Source: Protonemura montana
Taxonomy: Eukaryota > Arthropoda > Insecta > Plecoptera > Nemouridae
NCBI GenBank assembly: GCA_947568835.1
Contig: OX387612.1
Coordinates: 8,370,001-8,434,000, forward strand
Reading direction: 5' to 3'
Length of the DNA: 64,000 bases
A model generated the notes under the pieces. The model searched no databases, was not told the origin of the DNA, and saw nothing but the letters and a program-made list of their open reading frames with translations. Made by a program: the position numbers and the translations under genes. Shown piece by piece: positions 1 to 10,925 of this stretch (its first letter is position 1; every line of letters begins with the position of its first letter).

Positions 1-379
1 AAATTTGTGTTGGTGGTCCTTGGTTTTAAAGCATTTCCATTCATTTGAAAGGCGTTTGATGGAATTTGCTCTTATGGCAAAAAGTATCCAGGTAAAGTAA
101 GGTAAAGGTAAGGTAGGTAAAGTATCAGATCACTGATGCTTAGAGCTACGCACCGTTTTTCATCCCCTTTTTAATCGTGGTTTTGTGACAGTTTTTAGTT
201 TAATTTTCAGTGAAATTTATAGTCATAAAAAAATATATTTCTTCAAATTAAATTCTTCTTGATGAATGTCCAAGCCAATTGTTTAAAGAAATACGAGTAA
301 TACTAAATACCTATAACCTATAAATTCGATAGAACTTCCCGGTTTTCTTCTCTAACATTTTTCTCCGTTTCTCCTACAG

Positions 380-3300
380 ACTGGAACGTGGACGTACAAA
401 GTGGATCGACTGCACGGAAACCCGCAGCCGCATTTCGTGCAAGTCTTGGCCACGTCGCGATCTCTTCACGGCTCCAGCGTGATCCGATCCAAGGTAAGAT
501 TGAGCCGGCCTTTCATTCACAAATAGCAATTATTTATAAACCTGAGAAAATTCAAATTTTTTATTTAAATATTTTAACTGTTAAGTTTTGAACCAGTATA
601 ATGAAAACACTTTTTTTTTAAAGCAGGTTAGTAACTTAATTTGCTGGCTGCGATATTCTAATGCGAGGAAACTAAAATTTGAGTTGACGTTCACTGTGTT
701 GCTAAATCCAAGAAATTACAAAATTGTCTACATTCAACATTAATCAATAATCACATGTTTGAAAAAAATTACCTACTTGCATTTCCAATGAGTTTGCTTA
801 AGTTAATAAAAAATTATCTACACTGAAACCAAAGAAATCTCTTTCAACAAAAACTATTTAAACTGGGTTTTGAATGCTAAGCGCAGTAAAACTCAATTTC
901 CCAACGTTTGTTAACTTCTACCAGTTACTTTATCAAGGGTGAAAGCAGTCCTGACAATTTCCCGATTACAAAAGAACCACATAAAATTATAACAATGACC
1001 TAGTTCAAACAACCCTTGATAAAGTAACAGGTACAAGTTACGAAACGTCGGGAAATTTAGTTCTTAACCTGGCATTCAAAATCCAGTTCAAAAAGTTGTT
1101 ATCAAAACAAGTGCTAAGGTTATAGAAAGTAGACCTGAGTCAAAAAACAGAATAAATCTCTTTCAATTCAAATAAACTTTATTTTTTGTTTAACAATCAA
1201 ACAAATTAGCAACAATTGTTTTGATTTGCCTCATTGGAAGCTTGATGTAACCCTTGTGTTCCCATGGCCAGGCTTGGAGCATCGAAGGAACTCTATTCGT
1301 CCGAGTGACTCGCGGGAAAAACCCAGTCCTCGACGCTAACGTCCAGGCTACGATTTCCAAGCTGTCCGCCAACGGAACGACTGCAGTTGGAACGTTCCGG
1401 CTTTACGATTCGGGGAACGGAGGTAAGAGTCTTTATTTACTCTGGTATTACTGTCAGTAGCACCGTGCTTACTAGCACCACCATAGCATCAAGTAGTAAC
1501 CCCAACCTAGATCAGTGATTCATAACCCTGGTATTACTGTCAGTAGCACCGTGCTAACTAGCACCATCATAGCATCAAGTAGTAACCCCAACCTAGATCA
1601 GTGATTCATAACCCTGGTATTACTGTCAGTAGCACCGTGCTTACTAGCACCACCATAGCACCAAGCAGTAACCCCGACCTAGAGCGGTGATTCATAACCC
1701 TGGTATTACTGTCAGTGGCACCGTGCTAACTAGCACCACCATAGGACCAAGCAGTAACCCCGACCTAGAGTGGTGATTTGTAACCCTGGTATTACTGTCA
1801 GTAGCACCGTGCTAACTAGCACCATCATAGCATCAAGTAGTAACCCCAACCTAGATCAGTGATTCATAACCCTGGTACTACTGTCAGTAGCACCGTGCTT
1901 ACTAGCACCACCATAGCACCAAGCAGTAACCCCGACCTAGAGCGGTGATTCATAACCCTGGTATTACTGTCAGTGGCACCGTGCTAACTAGCACCACCAT
2001 AGGACCAAGCAGTAACCCCGACCTAGAGTGGTGATTTGTAGCCCTGGTATTACTGTCAGTAGCACCGTGCTAACTAGCACCACCATAGCACCAAGCAGTG
2101 ACCCCGACCTAGAGCGGCAGTATTAATTAGCACCATTTTCAGTGACTCTGGCTTCAGTTACGCTTCATGCAATTGGTTGCTTTGTCCTCACTGCACTGTG
2201 AAGATCAACTTAAACCTAGTTTGTCTTCTTGATAATGCTATCGTCGTGGCACCTCCGTAATACCGGTTGCTAGTGGTGCTTAAATCAACAAACTCTAGAA
2301 TTGTTGAAAAGTACCGCTCTAGGTCGGGATTACATAATACCACCGGATGTATTATGTAAAACCATGGTATCACCTCTAAATGACCGCTGCAGATCGGGGA
2401 TCACATTGTATTATGTAGAGTAGTAATTACACTAAACTGAGTTATAGGTGGCTTTTTCAGCTATCATTGTCACTCTTGTGCACAAATAAAATTAAAAATC
2501 AACCACTCACAACGCTGCTATCGAAACCGCTAACCCCGCTTTTCTCCGCCTGCAGATCCGGACCTCACACGCAACGACGGCGTCTACTCGCGCGCCCTGC
2601 CCCTGCCGCCCGCATCGTACCAAATCGAGATCGTCGCCGACGACAACTCCAACACCGCGTACAGTTACCAAGACTCCGCCCCTTCTGCCCCCGCCCCCTG
2701 CTGCGGCTCGACGGTCCCCACGCCGCCCGTCCGACCGACCTCCACGTTCGTGCGACACCTGCCACCGATGACCGTCACCGTGACGACCTCTCGGATGCCG
2801 TCTCGAGTCGGTGACTTGCGCGCCGACCACGATTTCGAGCAGCTCAAAACGCGTCTTGTGTTCACGGCTCCTGAACCGATATCGTCGCGCCACGAAGTCC
2901 GATTCGCTCGGCACCTCTCCGAGATCGTCGACTCTCCGATGACCGCTTCCGTCTGGCCGCACGGCGTTCCGATGCCGTTGCCGCCAACGACGCAGAATAC
3001 GTTCACGCTGGACTTCACGAAGAATCCTTCGCTGCTCGATTCGGCTCTGTTCGTGTGCGTCGCTAGTTATCACGATGAAGTCGGCGGTTCGTGCTCGAAC
3101 TGGCAACGTGTTTTGATGCCGGCGCCAGCGCCGCCTCCGGCGACGGCCACCGAGGGATCCGATTGGACGGCTGACTTTGTGCCGAGCCAGGCGAGCGCTG
3201 GGATTGGCTGGATGGAGCTGGTGCTGCCGGTCGCGGGTGGCGTGTTGCTGCTGGTCGTTTGTCTGGCCGGGTACTGCGTCGTCTGCCGGAAGAGGAGGGG

Positions 3301-4674
3301 GAAGAGCACCAATGGCCTGCCGGTGAGTTGATTTCTTGCGGTTTCTTAGCAAACATTGATAAACATTTATATCCGAAATAGCAAGAACCAAAATTTCTGA
3401 CAGAATTTTCAGTATAAGCCTCTTTTCAAATAAGCTTTTTTTTTACGTGTTCTGGTTTCTTTTATTTTTATTTTGGATTGAATGGCTTTTTGCTCAATTT
3501 TCTGACGTTTATTTTAAATACTCACTCTCAAACACAACGTATTCCTAGGTTGTCCGCTAAAAACATAAATATATGGTGTTTTTTATGGATTGGTTAATGC
3601 AATAACCATTTGCACCATTTACCATTTAGAACTATTAGCTTGTGTTCAGTAGTCAGTACCCACCTGGCTTAACCGTTGCCAAAGCAACGTACCAACGTAC
3701 CAAGGACTCTAATATTTTAATTTTTTGTATACTTCTATATTTATTTTTGAACATCTTGTGCACTCTACTTTAGCCAATAAAAGTTGATATGCCAATGCTG
3801 CATGGGATCAACCATTTTCCGGATATTTCATAATATCCTCTATCCCAAAAATACTAAAAGAACAGAAACATAATCATAATCTTCGTCGCAGCCCGCCGCC
3901 CTAGTGGTGCCTTCTGTGATATCGTCGCCGCAGTTCGAGTCTGAGAAGCGGCCAATCGGTAGCGAGCTGGACGAGCCGACGCCAACGTTGACCCCCGTGC
4001 GTTCCGCCCCCGCGCGCCAGCGCACGCTGTCTCCGTACCAGAGCTGGACGGCGTCGCAGCTGCTGCACGAGCACGAGCGGAGGAGCAGTCCGTACGGCGA
4101 GGTGCAGTTCAACGCGCCCGGCGGTGAGTTTTTATTATTATTATGAACACTATAATCGTCTCAAAAATTGATGCCCAGACGGGGACTCGAACCCCGATCT
4201 TCACCTGTCGTGGGTGTTGCTCTGAACCATTGAGCTACTTGGACACTGGCTTTTTGAGATTATTTTAGTGTATTTGATGAGAATGACAGATCTCCAAGAA
4301 GTAGAACCAAGAGGCTGTGAATACTCACAGTCACTTTTGCCAATAAAAGTCACTTACCACTTGCCAGACAAAGCACAGTTTATACATTTTTTTCACTCGA
4401 AACACTTGGTCTGCATCACCGTGGTCTCCGCCGTACTAACTTCGCCCTCCTTCCGTTTGCAGGCGGCATCTACGAGGAAGGCGGCCGCTACTTTGTCGAC
4501 GCCCCTCCCGAGGCCCCGCCCGTGCCCCCACTCCCCTACTCGCTGTACTCGCCGGGACCCATCTACGGGGTCAGCCCCGCCGCGCTCAGTTGCCATAGGA
4601 ACGCGAACCTGGACGGCTCGGTCAGTTCCGTCAGTTCCGGGGAGAAGAAGAAGAGGAACGTTACCATGGTTTGA
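380..4674 (+). CDS. Calcium-activated chloride channel regulator (CLCA family), 3' exons, 5' partial
   Basis: Five exons are visible: 380-493, 1272-1422, 2556-3322, 3892-4123 and 4463-4674 (TGA 4672-4674). All introns are GT-AG and the joined frame stays open for 491 residues. Exon 1 opens with TGTWTYKVDRLHG, like the CLCA segment after the VWA domain. Exons 2-3 read LYDSGNG-DPDLTRNDGVYSR, the CLCA beta-sandwich signature. A fibronectin-III-like stretch follows, with MPSRVGDLRAD and LVFTAPEP. A hydrophobic segment, MELVLPVAGGVLLLVVCLAG (codons from 3212), is followed by CRKRRGK, so the protein looks single-pass type I with a proline-rich tail of about 160 residues ending NVTMV. CLCA proteins are secreted or membrane-anchored metalloproteases that modulate calcium-activated chloride channels; the signal peptide, protease domain and VWA domain must lie upstream of the window. 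A possible 3'-UTR intron starts just after the stop (GTGAGG near 4678, acceptor near 4964). Family assignment is firm; substrate and channel role are inferred. Confidence 0.9.
855..1098. repeat. Imperfect palindromic MITE in CLCA intron 1
   Basis: Left arm about 857-945 and right arm about 1012-1097 are reverse complements with mismatches, separated by a short loop. The arms carry the same motifs (AACTGGGTTTTGAATGCTAA, AAGTTACGAAACGTC) as the near-perfect hairpin at 23449-23648. The outer flank at 1100-1145 also matches the flanks at 23370-23448 and 50970-51030, so the mobile unit is longer than the hairpin. Confidence 0.75.
1440..2120 (+). repeat. 86-bp minisatellite, about 8 copies, in CLCA intron 2
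   Basis: Units start CCCTGGTATTACTGTCAGTA and recur at 1526 and 1612, giving a period of 86. Each unit ends in the core TAACCCCGACCTAGAGCGGT. The same unit occurs at 36630-37429 and 47200-47513 in the same orientation and at 44410-44770 inverted. The array occupies most of the intron between CLCA exons 1272-1422 and 2556-3322. Confidence 0.92.
2240..2425 (-). repeat. Remnant of the 70-bp minisatellite element, inverted relative to the adjacent 86-bp array
   Basis: The reverse complement reads CCGACCTAGAGCGGTACTTT, then a segment ending CACCACTAGCAACCGGTATT. The same segment follows the plus-oriented 70-bp array near 20190-20260. The block therefore belongs to the 70-bp family and faces the 86-bp array at 1440-2120, mirroring the composite at 43726-44770. 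Confidence 0.75.
4172..4245 (-). pseudogene. tRNA-like sequence in CLCA intron 4, flanked by a 9-bp inverted repeat
   Basis: Read on the minus strand the 74 nt fold as a cloverleaf: acceptor GTCCAAG/TCTGGGC (6 of 7 positions pair, counting wobbles), D stem GCTC/GAGC, anticodon stem 4 of 5, and a perfect T arm CGGGG-TTCGAGT-CCCCG with an intact B box. The anticodon loop CACGACA has A instead of the near-universal T at position 33, which argues against a working tRNA. TCTCAAAAA (4159-4167) and TTTTTGAGA (4251-4259) flank it as an inverted repeat. A tRNA-derived SINE or MITE is likelier than a tRNA gene. Confidence 0.6.
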
Positions 4675-5338
4675 GAGGTGAGGACACGTTCTCTTGTTTA
4701 TATTTTCAGTTTGGTTTTTTCAGAGGTGTTTTAGATAAGAAATGCAAGACTGTTTTGGGTAAATTAGCTCTCAAAACGATCGTACTTTTTATAGTAAAGT
4801 TTTTTCCAATTTACGCTTGCATTTTGGTAGGCTGCTAAAATCCTTCTGACTTTAGAGCGGAAGGTCTTCAACCAACGATCCATCTTTGAACGTTAATTTG
4901 AAGGCCATTTAACTCGTCGTCGAAAGTACAGATCTATAAAATTGTGTTTAATTTTCTTTCCAGATAAGACTGCATCCTTTACCAGAGTCAAAGCAACTCT
5001 TACGAGACTTCTCGTCGCGTTGCCAGGCATACTTGTACATTTCTTGTAGATATAGCTTTCCTTGATCTGGCAACGGTGTCAAAGTGCGTGCGTCGAAATC
5101 GCATGCTTACCATGTAATCGCCGCGTTGTTGCGGTCGAATGTATGGGGAGTCTCTTGAAAAGGGACTTCCGTTATTTGTATCACGAATTTAATGTAAATA
5201 GATAATGTCGTCACGTGTGGATCTGAATTTTTTTTTACTTGTACCTACCAAAAACCTGATCAGATTTCCTTTAGATGAGTAATGACTCGTTCGATAGCGA
5301 CCAAGCTGAAACGGTCTGTTTACATTTTGTTATATAAC

Positions 5339-5648
5339 ACACCGAACGGTGTGGCGTGTTGCAAATACTAGTTCTCGTGAGATCACCGAAGTTAAGCAAA
5401 ACTGCGCTGAGTCAGGTATTGGTTGGTTGACTATCATATCTATCTATCATATCTGTTTGGGAAATAGGTTGGAGGTATGAAAGTTAGTACAGCAACTTCA
5501 TTCGCCTTGCTTATCAACCTCTCGACAGCATGGATTTGTGAAGGAATCATGTGTTTCGCATTATACCGTCCTTTAGAAGGGGGACTTTAAGTCGGTGGTC
5601 CACTTGGTGCTCTTCTACAGGAGAAGCTACTTGCCGACACCGGGTAGT
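5339..5648 (+). mobile_element. 5S-rRNA-derived SINE, copy 1 (3' truncated)
   Basis: The head reads CACCGAACGGTGTGGCGTGT, then GAGATCACCGAAGTTAAGCA and GGTATTGGTTGGTTGAC. These align with the internal promoter of 5S rRNA, whose consensus is GATCTCGGAAGCTAAGCA and TTGGATGGGAGACC. The body motif CTTATCAACCTCTCGACAGC and the tail AAGTCGGTGGTCCACTTGGT are shared by all copies. This copy stops near the GCCGACACCGGGTAG segment and lacks the final AATC-rich tail. Confidence 0.85.
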
Positions 5649-5649
5649 C

Positions 5650-6730
5650 CTGACACTCAATTTCTGCCAATAGGTGGCTCTGATGCTAGTTTTGTACTTA
5701 ACTCTAGTTCCCATGTTCCTATATACTTGATGCTAGACGTAGGAGCTGCACACGGGGTATAGGCGGGGTTTGGGGTCGTGGGAACGGCTCGCAAAACTGG
5801 CGGGCGCGACTGGCGCGAAGCGCCGGGAGTGCCCGGCAGTTTTGCTAGTGTCTTAACCATACGCCCAAAAAAAAGAGAAAGAAGAAATAGTCGTAGAACG
5901 ATCGTGATTCGAACCCGGTATCTCATCAAACTAATGACCAACTTGTCGATGAATTCAATGCCTTTAACCGCACGACAACGAGAACATACATTTATCTCCT
6001 GCATTTTTGAGATATATAAGTCTCCTGATTTCAGCTACCAAGGATAGATTTTATATTCAAACAGTCAAAAGCTTCCTCCGTCAGGTGGGTTCGATCCAGG
6101 TTACGAATATGTGTTTTATTACTGAAGCATCGACCATACCGATGTGCCACACTAACGACTGTACAATGCAACGAAGATGAACCTATTTAAATTTGAAGTT
6201 TGAAAACTATTAGCGAGGTACCTGACATTGACCGCACCTTCTGTTTAAAACAGTATTTTTGTCAGCAGCCCGGGAATTTTCTCTCATAAGTATAAAGGCA
6301 ATTATTTCTTGCCCTCGCAGGCAAGAGCTCGGTCTGGCCGCCAAACCAAGCAGTGCAGATGCACTCGACAGTTAAAAAAATGGGCTCTTGCCATTTGCAA
6401 CAAGCTAACGCGAATGAAAGCTTTAGAGGCTGACTACAGGACGCAAGTCTAGGCCTGATGCTCGATCTCAGTGCCCCCGTTTACTCTTATTTGTACAATT
6501 TAATCGAACACGCAGTCGTGTTAAGACGCACCGTGACCCCCAGCGCAATCTGTTTGATATCAAATGTACTTGGACAATTTATGATGGACTTCGGTCGGTA
6601 ACCCGATGTTGATACGCCTGATGTTAACAAAAATATAATTATTTCATTTCCTGGCCGGGATTTGATCGTAGACGCTTTCCCACATCGACCAGACGGTTTC
6701 ACCGCTCGACTATTAGAGCGGCCGTCATAT
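5650..6730. other. Intergenic stretch with weak tRNA-like (B-box) fragments
   Basis: No convincing coding exon is seen. Three spots carry B-box-like motifs: minus-strand GGTTCGAATC near 5910, plus-strand GGTTCGATCC near 6090, and a minus-strand tRNA-like segment at about 6640-6725 beginning GCCGCTCTAATAGTCGAGCG. None forms a full cloverleaf by eye. They are probably decayed tRNA-derived SINEs. Confidence 0.35.
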
Positions 6731-7169
6731 TTCGGTGTTTTAACAAAGGTAATAATTACATTGAATTACCAACTGCAAGTGCAGAATCCAAAATAGTAGT
6801 TTCGAAAATATTTTCCGAGTTGTATATTTTCGATTACTCAAAGCACCCAGATCTTTCATCTAGCGGAACAACTGCAGTCCAGTGGCGGCGCCGGGATTCG
6901 GAACTGGTGTCCCGAAATTGGTCGAATCATTCGTCTAGGTCTGTACCAACATGACTACGTTTAGTTGAAAACAACCGCCGCCGCCAGATGCTCGTCATCA
7001 CACTTGCTCGGTTTGACCCGAGCACTGACACAGACCCCCGCCATTGTTTTACTCTAAATATCAGGAAACCCTTCCCTAACATCCTGTACAAAAAAAATCG
7101 GCCTGATTTTGACTTTGGGACCGTTCCTCATTGTCAAGCTACCTTGCTAACAATGAGCCAATGATTATA

Positions 7170-7275
7170 AAAAAAACTATTTGAAATAAGTTTTGAATGC
7201 TAAGTATAGGACAACTAAAATTTGTCGACGTTTTGTAATATGTACCTACTAGTAACTTCTTCAAGGGTTAGAGCA
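7170..7275 (+). repeat. Single arm of the palindromic MITE family
   Basis: The segment reads ACTATTTGAAATAAGTTTTG, then GAATGCTAAGTATAGG and AACTTCTTCAAGGGT. This matches one arm of the hairpin at 23449-23648. No second arm follows, so it is a truncated copy. A T/G-rich run with GGGTTAGGGTTAGG follows near 7300. Confidence 0.65.
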
Positions 7276-7323
7276 GTTAAAGGGGTCAGAGGGTTAAGGG
7301 CTAGAGGGTTAGGGTTAGGACTT

Positions 7324-7348
7324 TTTATTTGTTTGTTGTTGATTTATT
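7324..7348 (-). terminator. Two AATAAA poly(A) signals for the Diedel-like/EF-hand gene
   Basis: On the minus strand AATAAA occurs at 7348-7343 and again at 7329-7324, about 110-135 nt downstream of the stop codon at 7461-7459. Spacing and strand suit a short 3' UTR. Confidence 0.5.
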
Positions 7349-7458
7349 AATTATTCTGTTGATTTGTTATTTGTCTGGCAACAACCAATAAGAATTTGTA
7401 TTTTGTTCGTTATCGGTTTCACCTAACTGACCACTGAAAACTACTTCTTTGATGATTC

Positions 7459-10331
7459 TTAAGAATAGACGTCGATTTCATGCGGCGTCAGCTTGCCGTC
7501 GCCGTCGGCGTCGAGCGAGCGCCAGGCGTCGATCTTAGAGGCGACGCCGTTGCGAGCCAAGAAGACCTGCACCTCGTGGGCGTCGAGGGCGCCGTCTGCG
7601 TCGGTGTCAGCCAAACGTACCACGTCGTGCCCTGTCACGTTGCCATCATTTCCTGGAGGAGAGCGACGGTAAGAAGCTTTAATTTAGTGAATACCTCTTA
7701 AAAAAAAACTGTTATCACTTAATTATCTTCCTTAGTTCGGTTATCTTTAGAGATTTCTTAAAAAAAAATCTATGTCACCTGAACTCGAACCAAAAATATC
7801 ATAGTTGACGCTTTTCGGCTTAGGAACCTAGAAAAAAACTAGACATATTTTACCCCTAGTGCATTGAAGTGTTTGAAAAAAAAAAACCTCAAAGTGCGTC
7901 AAAGTGCAAAATAAAATAAAAAAAGTTAGTAAATCAGAATTTTGATTCAGAAACCGCAGCAATTGACCAAAGCAATTTTTCCGGTTTTGAACAAATCCCT
8001 ATGCTAATCTGGCGTCGATATTTAAATTGTTTTCCTCATTTTAATGTAAATAATAATATCGTCCTGTCAGCTCTATTTTAAGTTGGATATTATCTTTGAA
8101 ATGTGCCATTAGGTAATAATAATCGAGTTCTGTGCATTGATAAAGGTGTTATCATTTTTCTACTCTTGCCAGTGAGTTAGGTTTAACAAAAAGCTTGTAA
8201 GAATTACACCCTATATACGAATATGTTCACGAATCGGACCCGTCTGGGGTTGGTTTTTATCACCCCAAGGAAAATTGATATCAAGGTTTGTTTCAATACA
8301 ATTTAACGTATTCTGGGGTAAAAATACAGTAATTATTTTCATTTTTTTGTGTTTTGAGCCCTGGACCCAAGATTGTCTCCATGTCTAGGTATATACAGCT
8401 CTTACTCTGTCTACAGTTTCCAATTGACTCTAATTGACTCACCAGGGCCAACCTCGTCAACGCTGCGCTTCCTGCGACAGGAACCCCGCCGGCAGCCACC
8501 ATCACAGTCGCACCCGACAATGTTGCAGTCCCCTTTGCCACAAAACATGTGGTTCCAGTCCTTCCCGACGCAGTCCTCGCAAAAGCCATCAAAGTTGGCG
8601 TAGCAGCACTCGGACTGAGCAGCTGCGGATTGATTTGTGGTGTTTAACGACGCGCTGTTTTGACAACGTGCCATGTAGCACAGGTCTAATGGCGTTGGTG
8701 AATGATAGGATGATGATGAGGATGATGATGATCCTAACCTAGCCTAGAAGGGAGGAGGGGAAACCTGGTGTAGGCACGTAGCCTACTCCTGTCGAAGAGC
8801 ACCAAGGGGACCACCGGCTTAACGTCCCTTCCGAAGGTCGGTACAACTCTAACAGCAGGATTCCTCCACAAATCCATGCTGTCGAGAGGTTGATAAGCAA
8901 GGCGGGTGAAGTTGCTGTACTAACTTTCATCCCTCCAGCCTCTCTCCGCAACAGAACTGGTCATGTGTATGATGGCCACCCATCTAATACCTGGCCCAGC
9001 GCAGTGTTGCTTAACTTCGGTGATCTCACGAGGACCGATGTTTCCAACACGGTAAACCGTTCGGTGGTCACTAGCTCTCAGTGCATTACATTTTCGGATC
9101 AAAATAAGTGCACCGGAAATGACTATGCCAGTAAAACACGTGACAGTTGCACTAGGGCAGAGTCACATACCCAGTCGAACACGTGAAAGTTGCACTGGGG
9201 CCGAGTCACATGCCCAGTCGAACACGTGAAAGTTGCACTGATGCAGAGTCACATGTCCAGTCGAACATATGAAAGTTGCACTGGGTGAGAGTCACATGCT
9301 CAGCCGAACACGTGAAAGTTGCAGCTAAAACTATAAGGGTCCAGAATGGGTAAGGAAACTTGCGAGCAAAACAATTAGATATATATTAACCACTCCACGT
9401 TTGGTTGCGTGGATCTTTTTTGGTTGTTGTGGTATAAACGTCGAAACGTTAGGCCCTTTTCAGGACCGCAAACCTCTTCAACACAGAGCAAAACTGAAAA
9501 AAATCTCAACATCTACTCTACGTTTGCCTTTTCAAACCACGCACATGAATGTAAAATCAATATCAATGACACAAACATTTATGGGAAACTTCGGCGGCGA
9601 TTTGAAAGCGTTTTTTTGGTGAAATATTGATAATTATGTTTGCATCGTGGCTGGCGAGACTAATTTGGCCATGTCTTACACTTTGATTTTTATTTGATTC
9701 AAAACTTGCCTTTAAATTTTTGTTATGCATTTTATTTAAAACTGGCTGGCAAGGAAAGGTTTTGACAGTTCTTAAACAATGTCAAACAACTAAATTACCG
9801 AAGAAACTTACATTTTGTCAATTTTAAGTTTCTATCCGTTCTTTAAACATGTTTTTAGTAAGATCTAGTGGAGATGTAAAAGGTATTTCACAAGTTTTAC
9901 TCTCTAAGAAATATTTAAAGTGCATGGAAATCTTTTGACAGCCAACGTCGTTTGTTTTCGAAATTGTCATCGTAGTCACTTTGGAATTCACAGAGTTTCC
10001 ACAATGCAGTGACCCCGAGTCACTGCGGCAAATTTCGAATAAAATAAATGGGGGTACTGTATGGTATTGCATGGTACTTTTGGTTGTGGTCCCATTAGAG
10101 GCTTTACATTTAAACCAAAATGCCGACTCCCTCAAAATCTTAAACGGCCGATAGGCAGCGGGTACTGCTAGTGATATACATACATACTTTTAATTTTTTA
10201 ATTTCCCAGACATAATTTTGTTCTCTTGAAAGTACTTTTTTGAATTTAATTACAAACTTACCATCGGGACCCCATGCCAGGACGGCCAATGTCAAGATGA
10301 TGGCACAAGACGAGATCTTGATGAAATCCAT
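7459..10331 (-). CDS. Secreted Diedel-like cysteine-rich protein fused to paired EF hands, complete
   Basis: Three exons, 10331-10262, 8622-8443 and 7652-7459, join in phase into a 147-residue protein. Residues 1-23 are a signal peptide (MDFIKISSCAIILTLAVLAW). Residues 25-72 hold ten cysteines and the string CGKGDCNIVGCDCDGGC, which I recognise as the core of the Diedel family, although the region before it is shorter than in the fly protein. RRKR at 73-76 is a furin-type site. Two canonical EF loops follow, DTDADGALDAHE (99-110) and DADGDGKLTPHE (131-142), and the protein ends VYS. Diedel is a secreted modulator of insect immune signalling that some insect DNA viruses have captured. A link to EF hands is not part of the family as I know it. 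Cleavage at RRKR would release separate cysteine-rich and calcium-binding peptides. The start at 10331 fits the TATA box; an in-frame ATG at 10367 lies at or before the expected cap site. Gene structure is near certain; Diedel homology is probable, function inferred. Confidence 0.85.
8628..9072 (-). mobile_element. 5S-derived SINE, copy 2, full length, in intron 1 of the Diedel-like gene
   Basis: The minus strand runs from the 5S-like head (CCGAACGGTTTACCGTGTTG near 9070) through the common body to the tail CGTCGTTAAACACCACAAAT ending CAATC. The tail ends only about five bases before the exon 2 acceptor (CGCAG at 8627-8623), in the same sense as the gene. Confidence 0.88.
9120..9330 (+). repeat. 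43-bp minisatellite with CACGTG in most units, about 5 copies
   Basis: Units read GTCGAACACGTGAAAGTTGC, then ACTGGGGCAGAGTCACATGC and CCA. They match the larger array at 59955-60828. The upstream flank (CACTAGCTCTCAGTG then TGCACCGG) is also shared with 59865-59930, so both loci come from one element. Confidence 0.9.
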
Positions 10332-10386
10332 TTCGTAGACAACTCTGAGACGTAGCTTCTGACGCATCGGAGAGCGCGATCGTCCC

Positions 10387-10393
10387 TTTTATA
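10387..10393 (-). promoter_or_regulatory. TATA box of the Diedel-like/EF-hand gene
   Basis: TATAAAAGGG on the minus strand lies 56 nt upstream of the ATG at 10331. A start site about 30 nt downstream would fall near 10362 and give a 5' UTR of about 30 nt. Confidence 0.7.
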
Positions 10394-10649
10394 CTTATTT
10401 GACTGCATGAAAAGCAGATATTTTCATTGGAAAAATAAATAACATGATACCATAACGTGTTGTTCAAGGTAAATGTTGATAGCGTGAAACTGAGACAGTT
10501 GTTTTATTTATTATTTGCGCATATTCGATTCATTGACACAGAATGTTGACAGTTTTCAATCGGCTATCTTAAAAATGAAGAGTGTGTGAGTTGATAATTG
10601 GACATAAAGGACTATCAATTTAATGCTTTGATGAATTGTTACTATCAGC

Positions 10650-10925
10650 GACGCAAATAAATCACATTGCAAGAAATTATATTTTTCATTGCGACGGAGG
10701 CTCGACACCGATTGCGCTTGCAGCCGTTCTATTTAACAAACATCTACAATTAAATCATTGCGACTCAAAATACCGATACGTGTTTACGTCCATCGTTAAG
10801 GTTAAAATGAATAAAGATTGGTAGATAATCTCTGAGAAATAACGAACTGAAATTTCTTAACGCTCAAAACGACGGTGACTCCATCTACTGGCAGCTAGGA
10901 TTACTTTGTCGGCGGTAGGTACTTT
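10650..10925 (+). mobile_element. Dispersed element A (GGCAACACGTGGTAACGG family), partial copy
   Basis: Shared motifs are GATTGCGCTTGCAGCCGTTC, AACAAACATCTACAATTAAA, a GCGACTCAAAATACCGATAC stretch, and a GAGAAATAACGA ending in AACGACGGTGACTCCA. The same order of motifs is seen at 14285, 30905, 40550, 62262 and inverted at 51045. No coding capacity is visible, so a non-autonomous element is likely. Confidence 0.75.

Noticed and set aside
2507-3391. Long minus-strand open frame of 294 codons opposite CLCA exon 3
   Set aside because: It is an antisense shadow of a GC-rich exon, arginine- and glycine-rich with no domain, and the plus strand has clear CLCA homology and splice sites.
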